Shown here: positions 48,601 through 60,300 of the stretch, one piece after another
Layout: every line of letters begins with the position of its first letter
How positions within the stretch are numbered: the first letter of the stretch is position 1
Assembly (NCBI RefSeq): GCF_020283565.1
Contig: NC_060060.1
Location: 48,410,015-48,474,014 of the forward strand
DNA: 64,000 nucleotides
Reading direction: 5' to 3'
Source of the DNA: Trifolium pratense
Lineage: Eukaryota; Streptophyta; Magnoliopsida; Fabales; Fabaceae
Made by a program: the position numbers and the translations under genes
The notes under the pieces: generated by a model
Database searches by the model: none
Told to the model about the DNA's origin: nothing
What the model saw: the letters and a program-made list of their open reading frames with translations, nothing else

Positions 48601-49360
48601 TAGAGAGTTAAAAGATCTAACTCCAGCAGATGCACTCAACAAGCTTTTGTCAAGCCATGGCGCCTCTAGTTCTGCTGTTGAAGACACAGAGGGTAAAGAA
48701 GATGCACTTGCACAGGAACAGTTTGAGCATGAAATCAGATTTAGGCGAGAGATTCTTAATGGGGATATGCTGGGCCTGCTTGAACGTGATTCTTCCATAT
48801 ACTACAACATCAAAGCCCTTTTCCGCAAACTACAGAACCCAATGACTAACGAAGCAATGTTCCTTCTAGTGACTCAGGCTGAAATCTTTTTAGAACAGTT
48901 CGTTAGTCAATCTCAACTCTTAACCAGGACCAGCAACCTTCTGACATCTCTGCTTGCAACACAGCAACACCATTTCGAGCAAGCCAATAATTGCAATGCA
49001 GAAGTCACAACTATCAAAGCTGCCTCTGATGAAGCTCTCGAGCAACTTGTGGCTTGTGAGAACAATATTGCTCAATGGCAATCTGAAATCGAAGCGTTGA
49101 AGGAAAAGGTTCGACAGGAAGAGGCTAAGATGGAAAAACTAGCTGCAGTAGCTATCGAAGCACAAAAGGTCAAGCTTGATGAGCTAGCACGCGAAGGCAT
49201 CCAGCATTACAGTGATGGTCTAGCTGTCCAGAAGCGGGTTGAGCATCTTACTAGTGATAAAGAAATGCTACAACGTAAACTGGTGTCCATTCGAACCCAG
49301 TATTACCAATTCCAAGCAGCCAATCGAAAGCCTCCTTCGCCATCTCAACAACAACCTTGA
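45605..49360 (+). CDS. Plant mobile domain (PMD) protein, five exons, antisense in the gypsy element
   Basis: Joining 45605-47222, 47302-47372, 47447-47542, 47612-47974 and 48053-49360 gives one open frame of 1,151 aa; all four introns have GT/AG borders and compatible phases. Residues about 115-530 are an aminotransferase-like plant mobile domain (IWQACGIYDLIQLSRTGL; then FHFECGMMTPTLLDVAAITG). PMD is known from MAIN/MAIL proteins and from transposons. Exons 2-4 encode Lys/Ser/Pro-rich linkers with two long Lys runs (an AAG microsatellite at 47701-47743), likely nuclear-localising. The C-terminal ~120 residues are a predicted coiled coil (about IEALKEKVRQEEAKMEKLAA). The gene is antisense to gag-pol, has its own TATA box, and contains no disabling change, unlike gag-pol on the other strand. 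Its role in the element is unknown; candidates are evading silencing or acting on host chromatin. Confidence 0.88.
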
Positions 49361-49728
49361 CTTTGTAATTTTTTAGTCTTAAGTTTTTTCCTCTTTTGGA
49401 TGTTGTAATTGTGAATCTTTTAACATTAGAAACTGTCGAACAATTTCGGGCATGCCTTTTTAATGTATGCCCTTTTTGGCTTTTTAATGCTGCATGTTTA
49501 TATATTGGCTGAGTATTTTGTTCTCTTGTTGTTGTTTGCTTCCCTCTTTTTGGGTCATTATCCCAAGCCTTATTAATGGCATTTTGTAAGGAATAAAGCG
49601 AACATGTTTCCAAAGCAGTCAACATAATTAACTACACGGCTTTGGGCATTAATGTCATGGCATTTCCCTATGCAAACTGACCATGGTTAGTTGTAACTGC
49701 CTAAGCATTAACGCGTGTTAAATCCTTC

Positions 49729-49736
49729 TATAAATA
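49729..49736 (+). promoter_or_regulatory. TATA box of the small antisense gene
   Basis: TATAAATA lies about 70 bp upstream of ATG 49804, at a spacing that leaves a short leader. It suggests a second independent antisense promoter. Confidence 0.65.
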
Positions 49737-49803
49737 CTCACGCCTTGCAACTCTTTTCTCATCACTTTACACAAACCATCGCATCAACATTTCTTAACAA
49801 AGA

Positions 49804-50154
49804 ATGGATAACAAGAAAAATCCTTCTTCTTCCACCCTAGATTCAAACACGCCACGTCCTCTTGGAAGGGGACGAATCAAGATTCCAGCTTCCAAACCTC
49901 CACGCACTAGAATCCTTCGCCCTAGGCCGGCAACAGCTAAGGTGGTAGAAACCATCATTCTCTCTTCTGACTCTTCAAGCTCCAGTTCAGATGATGAAGA
50001 TGAGGATTACCTTGAGTTCCTCAGCACCCTAGAGCCTGACGAAGAGTACCCAGGAACTCCGACTCCTTCTTCTGAGGATGAAGACTCTCAGATTTCAGAA
50101 CTCTCCAATTCTGATTCAAAGGATGAAGGAGCTCAAGCTCAGGGTAAACCCTAA
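49804..50154 (+). CDS. Small acidic Ser-rich protein, antisense in the gypsy element
   Basis: A 116-aa open frame with a basic Pro/Arg-rich first third (RPLGRGRIKIPASKPPRTR) and an acidic second half of Ser, Asp and Glu runs (SSDSSSSSSDDEDEDY). No known domain. It has a TATA box about 70 bp upstream and AATAAA near 50237 downstream, so it looks like a complete short transcription unit. It lies between the PMD gene and the end of pol, in the same orientation as PMD. The basic-then-acidic layout suggests a nuclear or chromatin-associated protein, but this is inference. Confidence 0.6.
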   Translation: MDNKKNPSSSTLDSNTPRPLGRGRIKIPASKPPRTRILRPRPATAKVVETIILSSDSSSSSSDDEDEDYLEFLSTLEPDEEYPGTPTPSSEDEDSQISELSNSDSKDEGAQAQGKP

Positions 50155-50297
50155 ATGGTTACCCTTCAACATTCAACCAGTTCTTGTACTTTCTTGAGTA
50201 TTCTTGAATGATTGGTTGTATTGTTGATTTTTTATGAATAAAAATTTATTCTTTCTTGGCATTTTCTTTTACCATTTCGCAATTTTTTATTCTTGCG

Positions 50298-53200
50298 TTA
50301 TTCACTTTTTATGCATATTTCTTGCAACATTGGCTTGTATTTCTTTAAATACTTGCCATTCATGTTGACTGAACGTTTCTCAGGAGTTAACTCTTCAATC
50401 TCATAAGCTCCATTTGACAATACTTGGGAAATCTTAAATGGCCCTTCCCAATTGGGTGACCATTTTCCAAAGACTCGATCTCTTCTGTCCATGGGAAGGA
50501 TAACTTTCCAGACCAAATCTCCTACGTCGAAGAGTTTGGATTTAACCCTTTTATTATATGCTTTAGCAATTCGTTCCTTTTGTCGAATAAAAGCATCCAA
50601 CGCCTGTAACCTCTCCTCATCCACATCTGTTAATTCATCTAACATTAAATTCCAATAATGGTCAGGAGGTAGTTCCCATTGCCTTTACACTCGAATTGAC
50701 TGCATCATTATCTCAACAGGTAACACAACATCATGACCATACGTTAGTCGAAAAGGTGTCGAACCCGTTGATTCCTTAGGAGAATTCCTGCATGCCCATA
50801 GGACTTAGTCCAAGGTCTTATGCCAATTCTTTGGCTTTTGAGCAACGTGTTTCTTAATTAAACCAATTATGACCTTGTTGGCCGCTTCAACTTGGCCATT
50901 TGCTTGAGCGTAATAAGGCGTCGAAGTCATTAGTTTAAAACCTGATTGTTCAGCAAAATCTTGCATCTTTCGACCAACAAACACTGTTCCTTGGTCTGTA
51001 GTGATCGTCTCAGGAAGCCCAAACCTATAAATAATATGGTTTTGGATAAAATTGATCACTGTTTCCTGATCCACGTTTGTTAGGGCAACAGCCTCTATCC
51101 ATTTGGTAAAATAGTCAATCCCAACTAGTATATAACGTTGGTTCTTTGATGACGGAGGCCTAATCTCACCAATTAAATCTAAAGCCCAGCCTCTAAAAGG
51201 CCAAGGTTTGATAATCAAGTGCAACTCGCTGGTTGGGACATGTTGTATCCCTGCGTGTTTTTGACACTCTTGACATCCTTTCGCATATTCTATGCAATCC
51301 TTAAGCATGGAAGGCCAATACAATCCCTGTCGAAATAGAAGCCATTTCATTTTGTGGCCTGCTTGATGAGCGCCACAGGCCCCACTATGGGCATTTGAAA
51401 TTGCTACATACGCCTCATTTTCATTGAGGCACTTTAATAGAACTCCTTCAGGTGTTTTCTTAAATAGCTCATTTCCCATGATTGTGTAACTCAAGGCTCT
51501 ATACTTAACCTTTCTATCGGCTGTACCTGTTGGATTTTCTATGTATTTAACAATGGGTTGCCTCCAATCATTGTCAGCCAAATTGTCAATCACGAAGATT
51601 TCAGCCATCACTTCATCAAAGTGTGCATCTGCCATTTCTGACTCCACTTCGACACTTTGTTCATTTGCCCCCAGCTGATGGGGTATTACCTCACATGAGA
51701 TTAGTTTTTCTTTAATTTCAACTAACTCATCTAATCTTTTCCCTGTTACCTTATAGCCAGAAGCAATTTGGGCTAAATCATTTGCTTCTTGGTTCTCAAT
51801 CCGAGGCACATGTTGAATGTCACATGAATCGAATCGTTTTAGTAACGAGAAGGCAATAACAAAGTATTTCATCAAATGTTCTTGAATGCATTTGTATTCC
51901 TTTGCCAATTGCTTTATTACTAACTCAGAGTCTCCTCTGATTTTAACATGTTTTGCCCCCAAGTCTAAAAGAATCTTTAGACCTGCAATTAAAGCCTCGT
52001 ACTCGGCTTCATTATTGGAGCACGTTCCATTAATCTTGTACTTAAACTTTGTTGGAATCTTTAAAGGAGAAATGATTAAGATTCCAATTCCTGTACCATG
52101 TTTGTGCTTCGAGCCATCAAAGTATAACACTCAAGGCTCAGATTCCACATATGTTATTGGAATTTCAACCACTGAATGATCAACAAGAAAGTCAGCCACT
52201 ATTTGACCTTTTACAGCCCTCAGAGGCTGGTAAGTCAATGAATATTCAGTTAAAGCTAAAGCCCACTTCCCAATTCGACTATGCAAGATTGGTTTTAACA
52301 ACATATGCTTAATGATATCAAAATGAGAGTAAACATAAACATGAACTGGTTTGATATATTGCTTAAGTTTGGTACAAGAGAAATACAAACATAGACAAAG
52401 TTTTTCAATTGAACTATATCTAGTTTCAGCATCATTTAAGATTCAACTTAGATAATAAATAGCCTTTTCTACGCCATTTTCATCCTCTTGTGCGAGCATG
52501 CTTCCAATAGTCGAATCTGATGCTGCAACATACAACTTCATTGCTTTGTTTCGAATAGGAGGCATTAAAGTTGGAGGCTTCGACAAGTATGCCTTAATAT
52601 CATCAAATGCCTTTTGTTGTTCCGTTCCCCATTCAAATACATCACCTTTCTTGAGCCTCAGCAGTGGAGAAAAAGGTTGAGCTTTACCACTTAGGTTTGA
52701 TATAAACCTACTCAAGAAATTGATCTTTCCTAGCAAGGATTGAAGCTGTTTCTTCGTTCCTGGAGGTTTTGTCTCCATGATAGCCTTTGTCTTGTTTTGG
52801 TTAATTTCTATGCCCTTTTTATGCACAACAAAGCCAAGGAAATCTCCTGCATGTACACAAAAAGCACATTTTAGTGGATTCATCTTTAATCCACATTTTC
52901 TCATTCTTTCGAACGATTTTTTAAGATGTTCGATATGTTCATCCTGGGAAGAGGATTTCACAACAATATCATCAATATAAACTTGCATAAATATTTCAAT
53001 AAAATCATGAAAAATCAAGTTCATAGCTCTTTGGTATGTTGCTCCAGCATTTTTCAGTCCAAAAGGCATCACCACCCACTCATAGGTGCCTAAAGCACCA
53101 GGGCAACGAAATGCGGTTTTTGGCACATCATCCTCATCAATAAAAATTTGATTATAACCTGAATAGCCATCTAACATACTTAAATATTCATGTCCTGCTG

Positions 53201-55029
53201 CTGAGTCAACTAACATTTCGGCTACAGGCATGGAATATTCATCTTTAGGTGTAGCATTATTCAAATCTCTAAAGTCTATACAAACCCTAAGTGACCCATT
53301 TTTCTTAATGACAGGAACAATATTAGCTAACCATTCCACATACCTGGTTGTTCGAATGAACTTGCATTTGAGCAACCTTTCGATTTCTGCTTTGATCTTT
53401 GTCATGATTTCTGGCGCAAACCTCCGTGGAAGCTGCTTCACAGGTTTCTTATCTGGTCGAAGGGGTAGCCTATGCTCCACTAGATTTCTGCTCAGCCCAG
53501 GCATTTCGTTATAATCCCATGCAAAGCAATCTCTGTATTTCTTAAGCAACTCGACCATTCTTTCCTTTAGGGTTGGATCAATATTGGCACTAATATAAGT
53601 TGGCCTTTTAATAGAGCCATCTCCAATATCAACTTCTTGCAAAGGATCTTGGGCTTGCATTCTTTGAATCGAACTGTGTGGATCTTTTTCAAAACCCAAA
53701 GGCTCATCATCATAGATACAGTCTAACCTTTGCTTTTTCCCATCATTTACCTCACTAGCCTCCAAGGCCAGTTCATCTCTTAAGTCACCATTGGCTTCGA
53801 CAGCCATATCTTTTTGAACATTAATGGCCTCAAGGGCCATTTTGATTCTATTTTCGGCTGCGTAAGCCGTAATTCGATCCCATGCTGGGGACTCAATCAT
53901 CATACTCATTATGGTTGACCCATCCAGACACTGGTGGGTGTGCATCCTCAAACAAGGGTTTCTCTATGTCTTCCCTTTCCCAACAAAAGCCATGGGTTGG
54001 ATGCAGCTTAACTGAGTGGTATACATTTTTTGACACCACTTCATTTGGATCGAAGGCAGCATCTTGCTCACCACAAGGAGCAATTGAAGCCAGATTCTTG
54101 TCAAAGTTCTGCAAAGTCACAGTGCCTGTCTCTGAAACATATGCACTTTGATCTGCTTCCACATTCTCAACTAAACCATCTTCTCTCCAGATGATTAATC
54201 TTTGGTGCATGGTTGAAGGCACAGCTCCAACACCATGAATCCATTCTCTGCCTAATAACAGATTGTAATTAGGTTTGGCAGCTATGACCATAAACAAGGT
54301 CTTTCGAACCGTGCTACCAACACATACTTCCAATTGCACTGCCCCCAGGGAATGACCAGTTTTTCCTTCATAGTTGGCCAACACCACATTGTGGGAATGA
54401 AGGTCTGTGTCATAGAGACCTAATTTCTTCAACATGAAGTGGGGCATGATATTCACCACAGCTCCTCCATCCACTAAGACCTTATTGATTCCCACATTAT
54501 TGACTTTTGCTCTAATGAACAAAGCCTTCAAGTGGTTCTGCATTCCCAGGTCTGGCTTTTCGAAGACAGCTTTTTGTTCTTCGACACAACCATTCTGCAT
54601 AACATAGTAACACATTGGCTTATGATTAGCCAAATTAAGGGCCTCGAAGTCCTCTTCCAACTCATTGACTTCCGTAGGCACATCATATTCTAAAGGCAAA
54701 ATGGACACTACATTGACCATAACGCCGAAATCAGACCCCTCATCCAGGAGATCATCATCCTCCATGTCATTTTCACCTTCTGCCCCTTCTTGGGCATTTT
54801 CAGCTATTGGCTCTTCCAATACTATGGAAAGCCTTTCTTTCGCTGGCCTCTTGGCCATTTCAACCTTTTCAGTTTTCTGGGTCGCAACAACCTTGCCCCC
54901 AGCCTCAGCCTCTTTTGCTGTCAACTTCTGCTTCCTCTGAAACCTTCGCCACTGAGTGCGGGTCATAGGATTTTTTCCCTTATAGTTGTTCCTATAAGAG
55001 TATTTGTTGACTTCTGTGGCAGCATTCAC
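50298..55029 (-). pseudogene. Gypsy pol: protease, RT, two RNase H domains, integrase (broken)
   Basis: Minus strand. The retropepsin region carries VLVDGGAVVNIMP (DGG at the catalytic site) in 53893-55029. RT (about 53500-52750) has VCIDFRDLNNATPKDEYSMP and the YIDD catalytic motif. The first RNase H follows. A second, archaeal-type RNase H (about 52125-51750) has [12 protein letters not shown] and NNEAEYEAL. Integrase has an HHCC zinc region, and D, D, E in [15 protein letters not shown] and GQVEAANK. Breaks: a frameshift between the protease and RT frames near 53895-53950, and four stops in one frame, TGA 52443-52445, TGA 52131-52133, TAA 50805-50807 and TAA 50685-50687. All four stops fit single C-to-T or G-to-A changes. 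The product would be inactive. Confidence 0.93.
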
Positions 55030-56948
55030 TGTTGGTGTAAGCCCTAGAGGCCAATTATTTATAATTGCATAATAAATGTATTGAATAATTTACTTATTAA
55101 ATAAAGGCTTTTCTTTATTATGTTTATGTGTTAAATAATAATAGAGTCCCTAGAATAGTAAGTTCATTGTATGAAACGTTAAGTATGACTTAATCGTGAG
55201 ATTCCATTAAATATAAGAACACTATTCTTAAACATATCCATAGTCAAGCTTTATTGTGAAATGGGATAACGTTAAAGCATAAAGACTATTATGTTGGTAG
55301 ATTGATGATCATATCTCACTGATCATGGATAATGAGTTATCAAGTCTTCACATAGATATAAATGTTAAGGGTAACTTTATATCGGATTGACCCACCATGA
55401 GAATACTACATAGAGTGTTATGAAATGTCATAAGTTTTCTCATAGTGATAAAAGGTGTATTCCACCCTTTGACCTGAAACCACTATGTACCCTAGATGCA
55501 GGAGTGTAATACCTTGTTGCCATTCAAACTTTATTCGTAACTGGATAATTATAAAGTTGGTTGATGGGTATCCCACGAATCATGCTGAGGGACATGAGTG
55601 ACCTAGATGGAATTTGTCCCTCCTACATAACGGGAGATATGTCTATGGGCCCAATATTGAACTAGACAAGGATGACATACTATGCCTTGTGTTCAATATA
55701 GACATGATGACAAAAGGGTAATTGTGCACAAGATATTTATCACGGAAAGGTTAGTCAGATCACGTGACATTCCTGTGACTTGGGTAACAGTGATGTGTTG
55801 CTAGATACCGCTCACTGTTTATAATATTACGATTAATATTATTGCCAACGTCACAAGAACCTACAGGGTCACACACATAAGAACAGTTAAGAAGGGAAAA
55901 AATAAGTAAGACTTATTGTGGGGGTGCAGTTAGTGAAAAACGATTATTGGGCTTGAGAAGCCCAATTTCGTGTAAACTAAAGACCTCATAAGAAACTCTA
56001 TAAATAGAGCCTTATGAAGTTCAGTAGTTACGTTTTTTTTGAAACCCTAACTGAGTTTAGAAAAATTCTGAATTTCTCTAAACCCTAAACCGCACAAAAT
56101 TCCCTCAGCCTTCATCCAAGAACAGCTAGCACTGTGAGATCGAAGGTTCCTGTTCGTGTGGACTAAGTGGAGGTGCTGCAAGTGCGGTGCTTGTGATCAA
56201 GAAAGGCGGCCACAGATTTGTTCTTCAAAGGTAATATTCTAGACCTGATCATGCTCATTCACAAGAATCCATTGATGGGAAATTTTGATTTTAAAATTCC
56301 GCTGCGTTTATAAAAGTGTTTTATGAAACGATTTCCCAACAGTGGTATCAGAGCCACTTGTGAAACCATGAATCGGTTTGCTGTTTTATTACTGTTTTAT
56401 TAATATGATTTTGAATCGGTATTAATAATAAGAACAACAAGGATTAATAAAATTTGATTGATCGGATTTAAAATATATATGTGATATATATTTCTGATAC
56501 GACGCATTGGTGTATGTGATACATTGATCGTGTCATTCATTCGAATGTTTGAGTGATTGGCGTTTAATTTGGATGATTGTGAGCGTGAGCTTCGGAACCG
56601 TTTATGGTGAAGCATCATATATCCGATCGTTCATCTAGAACTAGCAGTCCTGAAACGTTTTAATGAATGGTGGTTGTATTAGGGTTTATAACAATACAAG
56701 TATTGTGTTGTTATATAAACAGAACATATTGTTCATTGAAAGTTTTAAGTGATTGTCGTGAGCATGGATGATTGTGAGCGTGAGCTTCGGAACCGATAAC
56801 TGGTGAAGCATCATATATCCAATCGTCTATGGTGAACAAAATCCTGAAACGTTTTGATGAATGATTATTGTAACAATACAAGGGTTGTGTTGTTATAAAA
56901 ACAGAGTACGGCTAGGGTTTATATCCGAAGCATCAAGTGTTGGTGCGA
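55030..56948 (+). mobile_element. Truncated copia-type element (5' LTR and leader) inside gag
   Basis: A 1,312-bp LTR (55030-56341) starting TGTTGGTGTAAGCCCTAGAG and ending CCCAACA, followed by the tRNA-Met primer site TGGTATCAGAGCC (56343-56355) and about 0.6 kb of leader. The leader contains an imperfect ~194-bp tandem duplication (GATGATTGTGAGCGTGAGC near 56572 and 56766). Its body and 3' LTR are missing. The copia sequence replaces part of gag, so deletion accompanied or followed the insertion. Exact right border is uncertain by about 20 bp. Confidence 0.85.
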
Positions 56949-58144
56949 TTAGGATTCATTGATGAAGTGTTCATCCAATTGGGCCCAACTATGGATCGAA
57001 TTGGGAGGCAAAGTTGTAAACCAAGTAAACGCGTTCTTGGTGAGCGAATTAGGAAAATACTTCATTCGCAAATTTTCATTATTTGCCAAATTCCCAGATT
57101 CAGCTAAGTACCTAGCAATATGTTCTACGGTTGACTCATTAGTGTCCCCAGCAAACTTAGTGTACTTTGGGACTTTCCAACCTCTTGGTAACTCTGTTTG
57201 CAGCACATATTCATTGAAGGCAGAGACAAAATTTGGCCTTCGACAACCCGTGTTTAGGCCATTTTGGGCCAAAATCGTTTCGACCATGTTAGCCAAATTG
57301 TGCTGGCCAAGTAAGTTATTGTTCTGAACCTCTCGCACTACCTCATCAGGATCCTGGTTTCTCCTAACCATTACTACTGGGGGGTTCTGATGAACCACTT
57401 GTGGATTTGGGTTAACAACAGGAGGATTTTGATTTACTACTTGAGGCATTTGATTAACCTCGTGAGGATAATGGGTTTCCTCTTGTACAACTGGTGTAGG
57501 TGTTGGGTTAGGAACTGTTTCATTGGCCACATAAGTCGGCCTCTGCTGTACTGGAGTCGAAGACATTGCAGGTAATATCACTTGTGGAGTAACAGGATTT
57601 ACTCTAGGAGGTGGTGGTGGGGTCCCAAAAAATCAGCAATTCGACTCATTTGAAATGCCAACATTTGATAACTTTCGTTGGTATTCTGAATTAATGGATT
57701 AAACACAGTACCAATTTGTTGTGTTAAGAGATTAACCATTTCATGGTTGCTCTCATCCATTTGTTGTCTTAAAGATAACACAGACGCAGTTGTTAAGGGT
57801 GTGAGAGTCACCCTTGACGAAGTATACCTATCAGATTCGAAAACTGGCATCCCTAAGCCAAGTGTAGGGGGAGGCCCATACATAAAATTCTGACCTGATG
57901 GTGGTTTCGAACGTCCAGGACCGGCAGTCACGGACGGAATTGCCATAGTTGGTATTGGCAAAGTTGGAATAACATCATGCACATTCGACATGGCTGGACT
58001 GGAGAATATTGGAACATTTACCAACCCAGATGTTTCCAAACTCTGTGGAGGTGGATCGACTCCACCACTCGAACTTGCTTCGCTACTCATCGCACTAGAA
58101 TTTTGATTTTTATTAGGGTTAGATCTTTGAGTAGTTTTAACCAT
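56949..58144 (-). pseudogene. Gypsy gag, N-terminal part (broken)
   Basis: Minus-strand frames 57599-58144 and 56949-57581 form the N-terminal part of a Tat-type Gag: a Ser/Pro-rich head, a Gln/Pro/Asn-rich linker, and the start of the retrotransposon-gag domain (KYTKFAGDTNESTVEHIARY, then WFTTLPPNSIHSW). A frameshift separates the two frames near 57600-57640, around a T6-G3 run. The rest of the gag domain is missing; the coding sequence resumes on the far side of the copia fragment at about 55029, with C-terminal Gag-like KYSYRNNYKGKNP. Confidence 0.85.
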
Positions 58145-58232
58145 AACCTAACTTATCATCAGTTATACGCAAGTAACGAGTTTCTCATTCCACAACATAA
58201 AAAAGAACACAGTTTGAATAAACACAAAACCA

Positions 58233-58250
58233 GTCCCACTGGGCGTGCCA
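58233..58250 (-). other. Primer binding site of the gypsy element
   Basis: Minus strand TGGCACGCCCAGTGGGAC lies a few bases inside the 5' LTR, at the place expected for a tRNA primer. I cannot assign the tRNA with confidence. Confidence 0.75.
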
Positions 58251-58256
58251 ATTTGT

Positions 58257-59030
58257 TTACGTGGAAATTTGGTAAACAACCGCTAGTTTAAGTATTTAAA
58301 CTCGCGAGACCAACTAGTAAATCTCAGGACAATTTTGTGTTTTATTTATGTAAGAAAACTGTTTGAATGTTCGTTTTAACAAGGAAACAAACGCTTAGAG
58401 ATTAAAACGTTTTCAATTCATACAAGAGAAACTAGTTCGAATCGTCTCGAAGTAGCAGTTTCTCGAGCAAGTATTTAGAATTAAACTAAAGAAAATTGCT
58501 GGAAAGTAAATTGCATTGAATGAAAAGCAATTACAAATAAAGATGGTTCACAAAACATACATTTCTCCTCTGAATTCCTTTCGTTCGATCGCTGAGTACT
58601 TAGAATTTTAGAGAGAGTGTTTGTATAAAATTTTGTGACCATTGTTCTGAATGAAAAACTACTATAAATACTACAACGAAGTGGTAACTGCTTCTTGATC
58701 ATCTGGACGCTCTTCGATCTGCCACGTCGACCACGTTCTCCACTTTCATCTTTCATTCCTTCAGCGCGCGCCAATGCCTCTTGGGCCGTTGTTGTTTCTT
58801 TTTTGGGCTTGGCCCAACTATCCTTCGATTCGATTTTGTGCTTTCGACAGCCTCCTGACAAAACCAAAACTGAATGTGCCTTTCAAAGCTTTCGAAACGC
58901 TCCTTTGCTTCGATATAGTTAGACCTCGACACCACCTTTGAAAGTTTTATTTTGACAATATAACCTCCAAAAATAAATGTTGGACCCACCAATTATATTT
59001 AATTGATAAATACCAAATTTATGTCCAACA
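58257..59030 (-). repeat. 5' LTR of the gypsy element
   Basis: 774 bp, on the minus strand starting TGTTGGACATAAATTTGG. It may extend to 58254 (a TG...CA end), which the left copy cannot match because it stops at the SINE junction. Confidence 0.92.
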
Positions 59031-59094
59031 GATACATTAGTTATATAATGAATCTAAAAAGTGAAAATTTGCTTATAATTAAGGTCGGAGGGAG
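59031..59094. mobile_element. Half of a Stowaway-like MITE
   Basis: GCTTATAATTAAGGTCGGAG followed by GGAGTA is the right end of a CTCCCTCC-type Stowaway MITE. Its other half is not present on the far side of the gypsy element. Confidence 0.6.
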
Positions 59095-59419
59095 TACAAT
59101 TTTTTTTCAAAACGACTTATATGTTGGTACAGAGTGAGTAATGTTATACAGAGAAAAGAAATTGAAATGAAAGAAAGTGAGAGGAAATAATATTGAAAGA
59201 ATGAATGTGAGTGGAAAGTGGATAAAAAGTGAGATAATTGTTTAGTTGGTTGGTTTGAGTGAAAGTAAAAGAAAAGAAAGATACTTATTTTGTAAATGAC
59301 ATAATTATCCTTACACAAAATTAATATATTAATATTGATGAATGTTAATTAATAGTGTTAATTCTGATTTCTGTCTGTATAGCATGAGCAAAGTGTATAA
59401 ATAAAAGTTTTAATTTCAT
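59095..59419. other. Intergenic
   Basis: A/G-rich, with no recognisable gene. The 79-aa minus-strand frame at 59079-59318 is low-complexity. Confidence 0.4.
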
Positions 59420-59851
59420 CCCAGTAATACCAGATTCTCAAATTGATAGAGTGCATCGATGTAATACAAATTCAAAGTCTCTAAAAACAAAAGGGATAGA
59501 TCTGCGAACAAACTCACAGCATCCATGTTAATAGCATAAAATGGAAAATTGCATAAGCCTACAAATTTAAATATGACTATATTTAAGTGGATGAAATATT
59601 CATGTTTCCGGATCTGTAACGTTGATAACTCCAACGTTAACTTGATTGATTTTGCACTAGATCCGGACTAATCCTTCAACTTGAAAAAAATAAACACCGC
59701 ACAAAGATAAGACAACAAAATACACCGCACAATGACGGGATAACAAAACACAACGTACGAAGACGTATGTGAAATCAAAATAAACAAATATGTGAATATC
59801 ACACTTATTTATTATAACGAAAAAAAAAAAAACTTTTTAGAAAGGTGATTT
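59420..59851. repeat. Dispersed repeat R1, left part
   Basis: Same phrase order as the other R1 copies (TTGATAGAGTGCATCG..., ...GCAAACAAACTC-like..., ...CGCACAAAGAT...). It is broken by the CACTA insertion at 59852 and resumes at 63613 (CAGACCAAAATTAAC), matching the R1 sequence after AGGTGATTT near 43914. Confidence 0.65.
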
Positions 59852-59884
59852 CACTACAACATTTTCATTCTACAAGAACGCCAA

Positions 59885-60300
59885 AAAACCGTTTTGTAAT
59901 GTAAAAAAACCGTTGCCATAGGCTACAAGAACGGTTTTCTGGGGTTCTATACCGAGGGGTTCTCTTAGCCTTTCGGAACGGTTTTTTTTTGCAACGGCAA
60001 CCCCATGAAGACAACCGTTTTCTTAGAGTCCCTAACAGAACGGTTATCAAAGTTTCCAACAGAAACAGTTTCTATCCGTTCTCAATTAATAACCGTTGCC
60101 ATTGGTTGAATTTAGAGAACGCTTTGGTATGGTCTATCGCAACGGTTATGCGCTGTTGCTAATTTAGAAACGTTCTAGCAGACTCCTTACTAACAACGGT
60201 TTTCTGCAACAGCAACGCTTTTTCACCGTTGTCCATTTAAAAAGCGTTCTTGTAGACGCTTCGCTTGCGGCTACGACAACACTAAAAAACCGTTGCTGTT
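59885..60300. repeat. Left subterminal AACCGTT-motif array of the CACTA element
   Basis: More than ten copies of AACCGTT or its complement AACGGTT, plus variants such as AACGCTTT and AACGTTCT, in both orientations. The right end has a shorter array (63400-63545). These are the probable transposase-binding repeats. Confidence 0.8.

Larger units (their letters stand above)
44322..59030 (-). mobile_element. Ty3/gypsy retrotransposon (Tat-like) with antisense genes
   Basis: A 14.7-kb element in minus orientation. LTRs of 774 bp (44322-45095 and 58257-59030) differ at only two positions. Order from its 5' end: LTR, primer site, gag (broken, with a copia fragment inside), pro-RT-RNase H-second RNase H-integrase (broken), an antisense acidic gene, an antisense plant-mobile-domain gene, polypurine tract, LTR. 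A second RNase H between the first RNase H and integrase is the mark of the Tat lineage, and antisense extra genes downstream of pol are known in that lineage. The flanks do not share a 5-bp duplication: the left side runs straight into a SINE, the right side into half a Stowaway MITE. Rearrangement after insertion or recombination between two elements would explain this. Confidence 0.92.

Noticed and set aside
54790..55047. Plus-strand frames across the protease region
   Set aside because: Shadow frames opposite the recognisable pol coding sequence.
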